From: Microbacterium natoriense
Lineage (GTDB): Bacteria > Actinomycetota > Actinomycetes > Actinomycetales > Microbacteriaceae
Length of the DNA stretch: 64,000 bases
Direction of reading: 5' to 3'
Assembly (NCBI RefSeq): GCF_030816295.1
Contig: NZ_JAUSXV010000001.1
Coordinates: 3,720,001-3,784,000, forward strand
Shown here: positions 26,044 to 34,203 of the stretch, piece by piece
Numbering within the stretch: the first letter of the stretch is position 1
Layout: every line of letters starts with the position of its first letter
The notes under the pieces: model-generated
Seen by the model: the letters and a program-made list of their open reading frames with translations, nothing else
The model's database searches: none
What the model was told of the DNA's origin: nothing
Translations under genes and position numbers: made by a program

Positions 26044-26398
26044 CCCACCTGCGATCGAATACTGATATACGGGTTTAGTTCGGAAAGACTGGGTACGTCG
26101 CATCCGGAGCGACAGACGATGTGTCTCGTGCATGATGCGCTGTCGGCTCAGCGCTGCGATCTCTGATCGCGGTTCACGCCTTGTGGGGACCGGGCCGGCT
26201 GACAGCTCCGTGCAATGCATCGACCATGGTCGGCGGGCGCCCCCTACGCTCGCCGACCACGGAAACATTTATTACGAACCATCTGGGAAATCCCCTGCCG
26301 CAGGACTCGTGTTGGCAATGCAGCGCACTTCGTGATGTAGTTGCCATCCGGGCGATTCATGGGGAACCCGGATATGGACATGCAACTGGGGGCGATCC
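26044..26398 (+). other. 355-bp leader region before the GntR gene, no convincing gene
   Basis: Lower in GC than its surroundings, with A+T-rich patches near 26058-26078 and 26261-26285. A 9-bp inverted repeat (26227-26235 with 26251-26259) lies in its second half. A 73-codon frame (26181-26402) ends in an ATGA overlap with the GntR start, but its codon use is poor and it resembles nothing I know. The region most likely holds the GntR promoter and leader. Confidence 0.5.
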
Positions 26399-27031
26399 AT
26401 GAATAGAAGAGGACTGGGGTCCGGGCGCGGCGAGACGAAGCAGCTGCTCGCCGAGGAGGTCTTCGCGCATATCGCGTCGCAGATCGTCGACGGCACACTC
26501 GCGCCTGGGCAGCGCATCCGCGACGTCGAAGTGGCGGACGAGCTGCACGTGTCGAGGACGCCGGTCCGCGAGGCGCTGCAGCGCCTGGAGCGCCTGGGCA
26601 TGGTGACGATGTACCCGAGCCGGTACACCGAGGTCACGGCGGTCACACCCGAGGTCGTCGCGCAGACGCTGGAGTTCGCCGGCTACCAGGCGGGAGTGAC
26701 CACGCGCATGGGACTTGCCAGGGTCGACGACGCCGAGCGCGTGCATCTCGCCGGACTCGTGGAGGAGATGTACGCGGCGCAGGGCGGAAGCGACATCTCC
26801 CGCACTCGTTGGGCGGTGTTCTCTTATCTCAGCGATCGCTGCGACAATGCGCAGCAGCGATCCCTGATCCAGGACGCCGGCATCACCCTGTTCCGCAATC
26901 TGCGGGACTGGGATGTCCCGGAGGACGACCGGCAGCGGATGCAGCAGATCTATCGCGACTTCCGCGACGCCGTTCTCGACGGCGATGGCGACCGGGCCGA
27001 GCTCCTCGCCCGCGCGATGCACTACGTCTGA
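26399..27031 (+). CDS. GntR-family transcriptional regulator
   Basis: A 210-residue regulator. Residues about 15-80 are a GntR winged helix (IASQIVDGTLAPGQRIRDVE and LHVSRTPVREALQRLERLGM). The C-terminal half is helical and would be the effector domain, FCD-like in size, but I do not see the full set of metal-binding histidines. The target is unknown. Its 3' end overlaps the convergent alpha/beta hydrolase gene by 10 bp. Confidence 0.85.
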   Translation: MNRRGLGSGRGETKQLLAEEVFAHIASQIVDGTLAPGQRIRDVEVADELHVSRTPVREALQRLERLGMVTMYPSRYTEVTAVTPEVVAQTLEFAGYQAGVTTRMGLARVDDAERVHLAGLVEEMYAAQGGSDISRTRWAVFSYLSDRCDNAQQRSLIQDAGITLFRNLRDWDVPEDDRQRMQQIYRDFRDAVLDGDGDRAELLARAMHYV

Positions 27032-28056
27032 TCGGCAGCCGCCCACCCGCGCACCCAGCGGTCGAGCCTCGCGTAGGCCTCCTCGCGGGCCTCGTGCCGT
27101 GAGAGGAACACGTCGTGAAGGGCGCCGTCGATGCGCTCGACCGTCACGGTCGGACCGAGTTTCAGCGCCGCCTTGGCGATGTCGTCGACGACCAGCACCG
27201 TGTCGGCGGACGTGAGATCGGCCGACCATCGGGTCGGTGTCGCGGAGCGCGCCGACAACAGCACGCACACCGGCACGGCGATCGAGAGGCCGGCCGCGAC
27301 TTTCGCGTGTCCGGCCAGGATGGCGCGGAACCACCCGGCGTGCACCGCCATGGTCTGCACCGGGCGCCAGGCCAGATTCACGTCCACCGGATCGTCGGGA
27401 TCGGCGACTTCCTGCTGTGCCCGCGTGTAGAAGCCGAGATCGACCTGTGGTGCGGCCTCGAGAGGACGCAGCCGCGCCTGAAGTTCGGCCATCGGCGTGA
27501 TCAGCGGACGGACCGACGCCACCTGGAACTCCAGCCACGGACTGTTCAGGATGACGGCATCGGCGGCGCCAGGGTGCCGCGAGGCCCACAGGCTCAGCGT
27601 GAGTCCGCCGGTCGAGTGCCCGAGCAGGACCAGACGACGGCCGGATGCCGTCCCTTCGGAGCCGCGGCCCATCGCCACGAGAGCCGCTTCGATGTCCTCG
27701 TCGTAGGTGGAGAGATCAGTGATGTAGCCGGGCGTCTGCCCCTGACGCAGGCTGCGGCCGTACTTGCGCAGGTCGAGAGCGAAGAACCGCGCACCGCGCG
27801 CTGTCCAGAAGCGGGCGAGGCGCTTCTGGAAGAAGTAGTCCGACCAGCCGTGCACATAGAGCACGTCGACATCGTCGAGCGGGCGCCGCCTTGTCAACGG
27901 GTTCCTGAACCTGCCGAAAGGTCTGTCCCACCAGCCGGACTCAGTCGGCAGCGCTCTGACCAGCGTCGCGACCACCGGGCCTTCGTGATCGTCTGCGAGT
28001 TCGAGCGTCCGCTGCGCGAACTCGTCGCCGAGGACGTCGGGGATCCACTCAGACAT
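27022..28056 (-). CDS. Alpha/beta hydrolase (serine hydrolase/lysophospholipase-like)
   Basis: A 344-residue cytoplasmic hydrolase. The nucleophile elbow is GHSTGG with Ser148, preceded by the beta-strand RLVLLG; an oxyanion-region motif YVHGWSDYFF is near residue 67, and the C-terminal GALHDVFLSRHEAR supplies the likely catalytic His. The fold and motif order match lysophospholipase/monoglyceride-lipase-like enzymes, but substrate is not predictable. The ATG is positioned six bases after a TAGCCT hexamer. Confidence 0.85.
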   Translation of the reverse strand: MSEWIPDVLGDEFAQRTLELADDHEGPVVATLVRALPTESGWWDRPFGRFRNPLTRRRPLDDVDVLYVHGWSDYFFQKRLARFWTARGARFFALDLRKYGRSLRQGQTPGYITDLSTYDEDIEAALVAMGRGSEGTASGRRLVLLGHSTGGLTLSLWASRHPGAADAVILNSPWLEFQVASVRPLITPMAELQARLRPLEAAPQVDLGFYTRAQQEVADPDDPVDVNLAWRPVQTMAVHAGWFRAILAGHAKVAAGLSIAVPVCVLLSARSATPTRWSADLTSADTVLVVDDIAKAALKLGPTVTVERIDGALHDVFLSRHEAREEAYARLDRWVRGWAAADQT

Positions 28057-28062
28057 GCGGCC

Positions 28063-28068
28063 AGGCTA
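28063..28068 (-). promoter_or_regulatory. -10 element TAGCCT, leaderless promoter of the alpha/beta hydrolase
   Basis: On the complementary strand TAGCCT ends six bases before the ATG at 28056. Confidence 0.6.
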
Positions 28069-28079
28069 GCCGACCGCGA

Positions 28080-29453
28080 TCACTCCCCGCGGGAGACCCG
28101 CACCATCACGTCGCGCGGGACGACCTTGACCCGTGCGCGCTCCTGTGGGGCGCCCAGCGCGATCTCATGCTCGTCGAGTCGGTGCCAGCCCTCGAGGTCG
28201 GTCCACTTCACGCCACGCTCCTCCAGGAGCGCGGTCACGGAGTCCTCGGAGGGATCTTCAGGCTGCCACCAGGAGCCCTGGTCGTTGATGATGTGACGGA
28301 CAGTCTCCATGGCGTCGGACTTGGTGTGGCCGATGAGGCCGACCGGTCCGCGCTTGATCCAACCGGTCGCGTAGATGCCGGGAACGCGCTGGTTCGAGTC
28401 CTTCGCGAGGACCTGACCCTCGCGGTTGGGGATCACGCCGTGCTTCTTGTCGAACGGCACACCGGGCAGCGGCGAACCGAAGTAGCCGATGGCACGGTAG
28501 AGCGCCTGCATCGGGACCTCGCGCAGCTCGCCCGTGCCGATCGCGCCGCCCTGACCGTCGGGCTGTGTGCGCTCGTAGACGAGGGCTGCGACCCGGCCGC
28601 TCTCGTCGGTGCGCACCTCGACCGGACGCGCCCAGAAGTGCAGGTGCAGTCGACGGGATGCCGTACCGCCCGCGTTGTTCACGGAGTCGCGCTTGCGCCA
28701 CGACTGCAGCACGCGATCGATGACCATGACCTGTTTGTTGCTGGCGACGGCATCCTTCGACGCCTCGTCGTAGTCGAAATCCTCGTCGTACACGACCATG
28801 TCGACGTCGCGCAGTTCGCCGAGCTCGCGCAGCTCCAGCGGGGTGAACTTCACCTGAGCGGGCCCGCGTCGACCGAACACGTGCACATCGGTGATCCGGC
28901 TCGCCGAGAGCCCCTCGTACACGTTCTCGGGCACCTCGGTGACAAGCAGATCCTCCGCGTGCTTCGCGAGCATCCGCGCGACATCGAGGGCCACGTTGCC
29001 GTTGCCCAGCACGCCCACGGATTCGGCGTCGAGCGGCCACTCGCGCGGCACGTCGGGGTGGCCGTCGAACCAGCTGACGTAGTCGGCCGCGCCGTAGGAG
29101 GCGACCGCGTCGATCCCGGGGATGTCGAGCGCGGTGTCGCGGATCGCGCCAGTCGCGAAGATCACCGCGTTGTAGTGCTTCTTGAGATCGTCGAGCGTGA
29201 TGTCCTCACCGAAGCGCACGTTGCCGAACAGGCGGATGTCGCCGCGGTCCAGCACGTCGCGCAGAGCCGTGATGATGCCCTTGATGCGCGGGTGGTCGGG
29301 GGCGACGCCGTAGCGGACGAGCCCGTAGGGCGCGGGAAGCTGCTCGAACAGGTCGATCGACACGTCGAACTTGCGCTCGGCCTTGAGCAGGATGTCGGCG
29401 GCGTAGATGCCGGCGGGGCCTGCGCCGACGATGGCGAGTCTGAGCTTGGTCAT
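28080..29453 (-). CDS. fprA: Ferredoxin/flavodoxin-NADP+ reductase (FprA type)
   Basis: A 457-residue FAD enzyme of the adrenodoxin-reductase type that moves electrons between NADPH and ferredoxins. The FAD-binding motif is VGAGPAGIYAAD (about 9-20), the NADP motif is GVLGNGNVALDVAR (about 147-160), and the second FAD segment is IYATGWIKRGPVGLIG. ATG at 29453 follows AAAGGA. In the sequence as given, the frame upstream is open into the polyprenyl synthase gene and would predict an 826-residue fusion; this is caused by the frameshift at 29605-29608 and fprA itself is complete. Confidence 0.95.
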   Translation of the reverse strand: MTKLRLAIVGAGPAGIYAADILLKAERKFDVSIDLFEQLPAPYGLVRYGVAPDHPRIKGIITALRDVLDRGDIRLFGNVRFGEDITLDDLKKHYNAVIFATGAIRDTALDIPGIDAVASYGAADYVSWFDGHPDVPREWPLDAESVGVLGNGNVALDVARMLAKHAEDLLVTEVPENVYEGLSASRITDVHVFGRRGPAQVKFTPLELRELGELRDVDMVVYDEDFDYDEASKDAVASNKQVMVIDRVLQSWRKRDSVNNAGGTASRRLHLHFWARPVEVRTDESGRVAALVYERTQPDGQGGAIGTGELREVPMQALYRAIGYFGSPLPGVPFDKKHGVIPNREGQVLAKDSNQRVPGIYATGWIKRGPVGLIGHTKSDAMETVRHIINDQGSWWQPEDPSEDSVTALLEERGVKWTDLEGWHRLDEHEIALGAPQERARVKVVPRDVMVRVSRGE

Positions 29454-29497
29454 GAGGGTCCTTTCCTCACGCTGCGCGTGCGCGCGGCGGCATGGGG

Positions 29498-30560
29498 TCA
29501 GCGGGAGCGCTCGGCCAAGGACTCGGCGAAGCGGGTGAGTGCTTCTCGCACCGTGCCCTTGGGCAGCGGGGCGAGCGCGTCGATGGCGTCGCGGGTCCAG
29601 GTGAGGGGCGAGCTCGAGGGTCTTCTGCGTCGAGCCGTGATCGCGCAGCTCGGTGAGCGGTCCGTCGAGGATCGAGGGGTCGGCGCCGTCGGCGATGCGC
29701 GCGACTCCGTCGTCGATGCGCGCCGCGAGTTCGGCGGATGCCGCGTCGGGCTCGGCCTTCAGCAGCAGGTAGGGCATGGTCGGCACACCGGCACGCAGAT
29801 CGGTGCCCGGCACCTTGCCGGTGTCCTCTGGCTTCGCGGAGAGGTCGATCACGTCGTCGAGGAGCTGGAATGCGACGCCGATCTTCTCGCCGTAGACCCG
29901 CATCGGCTCCTCGTACTCGCTGGGCGCATGCGAGAAGATCACGCCGGCCTGCGTGGCTGCGGCGATCAGCGAGCCGGTCTTGTCGGCGAGCACCTGGATG
30001 TAGAACTCGATCGCGTCGTCACCGGGCTGCGCGCCGAGCGTCTCGTGCATCTGGCCGAGGACGAGCCGCTCGAAGGTGTCGGCCTGCAGGCGGATGGCCC
30101 GGTCGCCGTGACGGGCCATGAGCTGGCTGGCACGGGAGAACAGGATGTCGCCCGTCAGGATCGCGATGTTGTTGCCCCACACGGTCTGCGCGGCGGGAAC
30201 GCCGCGGCGCCGATCGGCGCCGTCCATCACATCGTCGTGATACAGCGAGCCGAGGTGGGTGATCTCGAGCGCCTTGGCGATGTCGATCACGGCATCCGTG
30301 TTGCCCTCGCCGAGCTGAGCGGCGAGCAGGGTCAGCACGGGGCGGATGCGCTTGCCTCCGGCCTCGTAGAGGTAGCGGCTGGTGACGTCCGCGAGCGGGT
30401 CGGCGACGCGCACATCCTCGGCGAGCCCCGTCTCGACGAGCTCGAGCCCGTCCTCGATGGAGCGGGCGACGCGGCGCGCGGCCGGGCCGATGAAGATGCG
30501 GTCGCTGAAGCCGAGACGGCTCGCCAGTCGCGAACCCGGGGCGATGGGGCTCGAAGTCAC
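29498..30560 (-). CDS. Polyprenyl diphosphate synthase (menaquinone side chain), apparent one-base frameshift near the 3' end
   Basis: A trans-isoprenyl diphosphate synthase that builds the isoprenoid tail, here probably for menaquinone given menG, menF and menD nearby. The first Asp-rich motif is HDDVMD (109-113) and the second is LLDDVIDL (235-239); both are intact. After residue 318 (STQKTLELA) the reading breaks. Removing one G from the GGGG at 29605-29608 restores LTWTRDAIDALAPLPKGTV through to a stop at 29498, giving a normal 353-residue protein. Without the correction the frame runs through into fprA. GTG at 30560 is fixed by a TAGGCT hexamer six bases upstream. Sequencing error is the likeliest cause. 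Confidence 0.9.
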
Positions 30561-30566
30561 GGATCC

Positions 30567-30572
30567 AGCCTA
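30567..30572 (-). promoter_or_regulatory. -10 element TAGGCT, leaderless promoter of the polyprenyl synthase
   Basis: On the complementary strand TAGGCT ends six bases before the GTG at 30560, just after the menG stop, so this gene has its own promoter. Confidence 0.62.
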
Positions 30573-30583
30573 CCTGGGTGCGA

Positions 30584-31297
30584 TCACTCGGGCTTGCGGG
30601 CCCGGTGCAGGGCGACGATGCCGAAGGACAGGTTGCGATACGCCACGTCGGTCCAGCCCGCCTCGCGGATCCATGCCGACAGAGCGCGCTGGTCGGGCCA
30701 GTCGCGGATGGACTCGTTCAGATAGTCGTATGCATCGCCGTTCGTGCCCGCGACGCGCGCGACGCGGGGCAGCACCTGAGCGTTGTAGAACCGGTAGGCG
30801 CCGCGGAAGAGCTTGCCCGGTGGCGTCGAGAACTCGTTGATCACGAGCCGCCCGCCGGGCTTGGTGACGCGGAAGAGCTCGCGCAGCGCCTTCTTCGGGT
30901 CGTTCACGTTGCGCAGCGCGTATGACATCGTGACGGCGTCGAACTCGGCGTCGCCGAAGGGGAGGTTCGTGGCATCTGCTTCGACGAACGACAGATTGCG
31001 CATGCCGCCGTGTCGGCGCTGGCCCTCTGCGAGCATCCCGGGCGAGAAGTCGGCCGCGACGACCTCGGCGCCGCTGCGGGCGAGGGAGGCCGACGACGAG
31101 GCCGTGCCCGCACCGAGGTCGAGGATGCGCTCCCCCGGCTTCGGGGCGACGGCGCGCGTCGTCGCGGCGCGCCAGAGCGCGTCATTGCCTACCGTCATGG
31201 CCGTGTTCGTGCGGTCGTAGCCGGCCGCGACCTGGTCGAACATGCCGCTGACGCGGGCGGGGTCCTTGCCGAGATCTGCGCGATTGGGCTCTGTCAC
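30584..31297 (-). CDS. menG: Demethylmenaquinone methyltransferase
   Basis: A 237-residue SAM-dependent methyltransferase (UbiE/MenG family) performing the last step of menaquinone synthesis. The SAM motif I is ERILDLGAGTASSSASL, with GMFDQVAAGYDRTN near the N-terminus, DAVTMSYALRNVNDP and GGRLVINEFSTP as further family signatures. GTG at 31297 is fixed by TAGACT six bases upstream. It is followed by the polyprenyl synthase that makes the tail of its substrate. Confidence 0.95.
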   Translation of the reverse strand: MTEPNRADLGKDPARVSGMFDQVAAGYDRTNTAMTVGNDALWRAATTRAVAPKPGERILDLGAGTASSSASLARSGAEVVAADFSPGMLAEGQRRHGGMRNLSFVEADATNLPFGDAEFDAVTMSYALRNVNDPKKALRELFRVTKPGGRLVINEFSTPPGKLFRGAYRFYNAQVLPRVARVAGTNGDAYDYLNESIRDWPDQRALSAWIREAGWTDVAYRNLSFGIVALHRARKPE

Positions 31298-31303
31298 GCC
31301 TTC

Positions 31304-31309
31304 AGTCTA
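31304..31309 (-). promoter_or_regulatory. -10 element TAGACT, leaderless promoter of menG
   Basis: On the complementary strand TAGACT ends six bases before the GTG at 31297. Confidence 0.63.
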
Positions 31310-31336
31310 GGCGGGCCTCGCTGGACGCTCCCCCGC

Positions 31337-31897
31337 CTAGGCGGGTCGGTCGAGGCCGAGGGCGACCAAGCGGTCGAGCCAGACATCCGCGGTGGCATCG
31401 TCGAAGGGCGGGAGCTGTTCACGCACCTGCTGCTCCAGCTCGAGCGCCAGCGCTTCGAGGTGGGTCATGATGTCAGCCGGGTAGCCGAACTCGGCACTGT
31501 GCTGCGCCCACTCGTCGCGGTCGTCGACCCAGGTTCCCCGCTCGCCCACCACGCGGACGACATCGAGATCCATGTCGACGCCGGTCGCGAGCAGCGGATC
31601 GTCCGACCAGCGCACATCCCACCCCAGGTCGATGTAGATGCGCATGCCCTTGGGATGATCGCGGTTCACCGTGAGCGCGTAATCCTGCCGGCCGGCGGGG
31701 ATCAGGGTGACGTTGGGGCTCCAGGTCGTGAACTCGCGCCCCGGCCGCGCGCTGTGCCATCCGACCGGCTGGCCGATCCAGTCGCCCCACTCGTCTGCGC
31801 CGAGGTAGACGCACTCGTGCCGCCAGTGCGGCGAGTCGTCCCATTTGCGCCACTGCGTGATCATCTCGGTTCCGGGTGCGGGACGTCCGTCGCTCAT
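31337..31897 (-). CDS. DUF402 (FomD-like) domain protein
   Basis: A 186-residue cytoplasmic protein. The stretch GMRIYIDLGWDVRW and the acidic VDMDLDVVRVV, followed by WVDDRDEWAQHSAEFGYP, fit DUF402, whose members include phosphonate-related and nucleotide phosphatases with a metal site built from Asp residues. A specific substrate cannot be given. It is divergent from menF with only 60 bp between the starts, each with its own -10 hexamer. Confidence 0.82.
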   Translation of the reverse strand: MSDGRPAPGTEMITQWRKWDDSPHWRHECVYLGADEWGDWIGQPVGWHSARPGREFTTWSPNVTLIPAGRQDYALTVNRDHPKGMRIYIDLGWDVRWSDDPLLATGVDMDLDVVRVVGERGTWVDDRDEWAQHSAEFGYPADIMTHLEALALELEQQVREQLPPFDDATADVWLDRLVALGLDRPA

Positions 31898-31903
31898 GCC
31901 TTC

Positions 31904-31909
31904 AGCGTA
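31904..31909 (-). promoter_or_regulatory. -10 element TACGCT, leaderless promoter of the DUF402 gene
   Basis: On the complementary strand TACGCT ends six bases before the ATG at 31897. Confidence 0.62.
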
Positions 31910-31945
31910 CGTTCCCGTGCCGGAATCGCGATCTCGCCTCGAAGG

Positions 31946-31951
31946 TAGGCT
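31946..31951 (+). promoter_or_regulatory. -10 element TAGGCT, leaderless promoter of menF
   Basis: TAGGCT ends six bases before the GTG at 31958. The intervening ggaagg also looks like a ribosome-binding site, so a short leader is an alternative. Confidence 0.6.
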
Positions 31952-31957
31952 GGAAGG

Positions 31958-33208
31958 GTGAGCACGAGGCTGGTCGTGGAGACCCGCGAGATCGACCCGG
32001 TCGAAGACCTTCTGGCGTACGCCGACCCCGCTGTACCCCTGGCGTGGCTGCGCCGCGGCGACGGCATCGTCGCGGTGGGTTCCGGCACCGTCGCCGAGAT
32101 CCGGGTTCCTCCTGGCGAAGACGTCGCACGCTCGGCGATCATCGCCTCGGCCTGGCAGGAGCTCGTGCGGGACGCCGAGATCGACGACCCGCTGGGCCTC
32201 CCCGGCACCGGCCTCATCGCATTCGGTGCGCTCACGTTCGATGAGGACTCGAGCGCCGACAGTGTGCTCCTCGTCCCCTCCACCGTCATCGGGCGCCACC
32301 GCGGGCGCAGCTGGCTGACCCGCATCCGCTCCTCCGATTCCGACGCGTCGCATGTGGCGGATCCGCAGACCTACGGCCCGCACTGGGCGGGAACCGTCGG
32401 CCCCGGCGCACAGAGCCCCCAGGGGTATCAGGACTCGGTGCGCGGCGCGCTCTCCCGCATCGCCGACGGCGAGCTCAGCAAGGTCGTGCTCGCGCGCGAC
32501 CTCACCGGCAGCATCCCCGCCGGGTCCGATCTGCGCCGACTCGTGCGCGCCCTCTCGAGCGGCTACCCCGACACCTGGGCGTTCGCGGTCGACGGATTGA
32601 TCGGTGCGAGCCCCGAGACGCTGGTCACCGTGCAGAACCGCACGGTGACGGCCCGCGTGCTCGCGGGCACGATCGGCCGCGGACCGGATGCCGACGCCGA
32701 CACCGTCGCCTCGGCCCACCTCGCATCGAGCACGAAGGATCTCGATGAGCACGAGTACGCCGTGCAGAGCGTGCTCGCCTCGCTGCGCCCGCACACGCGT
32801 GTGCTGGCAGCGAGCGAGCAGCCCTTCCTGCTGAAACTGCCGAACCTGTTCCACCTCGCGACCGATGTCGAGGGAGAGCTCGCCGAGGGCGAGTCGTCGC
32901 TCGACCTGATCGGCGCGCTGCATCCCACCGCCGCGGTCGCCGGCACCCCGACCCCTGCGGCGATCGCCGCTATTCGCGAGCTCGAGCCCTTCGACCGTGG
33001 CCGCTATGCCGGGCCGGTCGGCTGGGTGGATGCGTCGGGCAACGGCGAGTGGGCCATCGCGCTGCGCTGCGCCCAGTTCACCGCCGGCGCCGAGGACATC
33101 GCGGTCACGGCCTATGCGGGTGCGGGTATCGTCGCCGGGTCCGACCCCGAGTCGGAGCTGCTGGAGACGCGGGTGAAGTTCCGCCCGCTCGTCGACGCGC
33201 TCGCCTGA
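31958..33208 (+). CDS. menF: Isochorismate synthase
   Basis: A 416-residue chorismate-binding enzyme that converts chorismate to isochorismate, the entry to menaquinone synthesis. The catalytic half includes LSKVVLARDLTGSI, ALHPTAAVAGTPTP, and the signature FDRGRYAGPVGWVDASGNGE. An EntC role in siderophore synthesis is possible by family, but menD and menG close by favour menaquinone. GTG at 31958 fits the promoter spacing. Confidence 0.92.
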   Translation: MSTRLVVETREIDPVEDLLAYADPAVPLAWLRRGDGIVAVGSGTVAEIRVPPGEDVARSAIIASAWQELVRDAEIDDPLGLPGTGLIAFGALTFDEDSSADSVLLVPSTVIGRHRGRSWLTRIRSSDSDASHVADPQTYGPHWAGTVGPGAQSPQGYQDSVRGALSRIADGELSKVVLARDLTGSIPAGSDLRRLVRALSSGYPDTWAFAVDGLIGASPETLVTVQNRTVTARVLAGTIGRGPDADADTVASAHLASSTKDLDEHEYAVQSVLASLRPHTRVLAASEQPFLLKLPNLFHLATDVEGELAEGESSLDLIGALHPTAAVAGTPTPAAIAAIRELEPFDRGRYAGPVGWVDASGNGEWAIALRCAQFTAGAEDIAVTAYAGAGIVAGSDPESELLETRVKFRPLVDALA

Positions 33209-33223
33209 CGCCTAGGACCGCAA

Positions 33224-33329
33224 TGGTCGTTGAGCGAGCGAAGCGAGACGAAACGCGCTTCTCCGGCCCGCGCCACGGGATTGAAACCGCGTTTCGTCTC
33301 GGTCGCTGCGCTCCCTCGCTCAACGACCA
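33224..33329. repeat. REP-like long inverted repeat between menF and ppk2
   Basis: The outer arms tggtcgttgagcgagcg (from 33224) and its complement ending at 33329 pair; the inner arms agacgaaacgcg and cgcgtttcgtct pair as well. The centre is about 30 nt. It lies between convergent genes and may end transcription from both sides. The arm sequence is of a kind I associate with dispersed palindromes in Microbacteriaceae genomes (recalled, not searched). Confidence 0.75.
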
Positions 33330-33344
33330 CGGGGGCGACGGGCC

Positions 33345-34187
33345 TCAGCTGGCGGCGAGGCGCTTCTTCTCGGCCGCCACGTCGAAGTCCGCCTTCGGCC
33401 ACTGCGGGTCGATGTCTTCGAGGGCCGCGAGCAGCAGCTCCTGCACCGCGAGCCGGGCGTACCACTTGGCGTTCGCCGGAACCACGTGCCAGGGCGCGAC
33501 CTCGGTCGAGGTGCGCTCGAAGACCGTCTGATACGCGGCCATGTACTCGTCCCACAGCAGCCGCTCGTCGACGTCGCCCGGGTTGTACTTCCAGTGCTTG
33601 TCCGGCCGCTCGAGCCGCTCCATGAGGCGTTCCTTCTGCTCGTCGCGGGAGATGTGCAGCATGACCTTGACGATCCGGATGCCGGATGCCGCGGCATCCG
33701 CTTCGAACTGATTGATCGCCGCGTATCGCCCCTCGATCTCCTCCGGCGCCGCGAGTCCCCGCACTCGTCCGATCAGCACGTCCTCGTAGTGTGAACGATC
33801 GAACACCCCGATGAACCCGGGCTCCGGCAGGCGCTTCGCGATGCGCCAGAGGAAGTCGTGCGAGCGCTCCTCGTCGGTCGGCGCCTTGAACGCGGTGAGC
33901 GAGACGCCCTGGGGGTCGACCCCGCCGACGACGTGACGCACGATGCCGCCCTTGCCGGCCGAGTCCATCGCCTGCAGCACGAGAAGCACCGCGTCCTTGG
34001 CGACGCCGGCGCGGCTCTCGGCGAACAGTCGCTCCTGCAGCTCGTTCAGGTCGTCGAGCCCGGCCGCGAGAGCGCGGGCGCCCTCGGCTTTGCCACCGGA
34101 GAACCCCGGCTTGCTTTCAGGGTCGACATCGGCGAGACGGAATCCCTCACCGACCTGCAGCTCGCGTGTCCAGGCATGTGCGTTCAT
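33345..34187 (-). CDS. ppk2: PPK2-family polyphosphate kinase
   Basis: A 280-residue polyphosphate:nucleotide phosphotransferase. The P-loop-like motif is QAMDSAGKGG, the second phosphate-binding region is FDRSHYEDVLIGR, and NQFEADAAASGIRIVKVML then KHWKYNPGDVDER complete the PPK2 pattern. It regenerates nucleotide di- or triphosphates from polyphosphate; the precise class is not clear. ATG at 34187 is preferred over GTG 34193 because CATGAT stands six bases before it. It lies 16 bp after menD in the same direction. Confidence 0.92.
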   Translation of the reverse strand: MNAHAWTRELQVGEGFRLADVDPESKPGFSGGKAEGARALAAGLDDLNELQERLFAESRAGVAKDAVLLVLQAMDSAGKGGIVRHVVGGVDPQGVSLTAFKAPTDEERSHDFLWRIAKRLPEPGFIGVFDRSHYEDVLIGRVRGLAAPEEIEGRYAAINQFEADAAASGIRIVKVMLHISRDEQKERLMERLERPDKHWKYNPGDVDERLLWDEYMAAYQTVFERTSTEVAPWHVVPANAKWYARLAVQELLLAALEDIDPQWPKADFDVAAEKKRLAAS

Positions 34188-34203
34188 GCACACATCATGC
34201 CAG

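Noticed and set aside
26181..26402. A 73-codon gene upstream of the GntR regulator
   Set aside because: The ATGA overlap is suggestive, but codon use is unlike neighbouring genes, there is no clear ribosome-binding site, and no conserved motif is visible; the region reads better as a leader.
28080..30560. An 826-residue polyprenyl synthase-ferredoxin reductase fusion
   Set aside because: The linker between the two known proteins is out-of-frame reading of the true synthase C-terminus; removing one base at 29605-29608 separates two normal genes, and fprA has its own ribosome-binding site.
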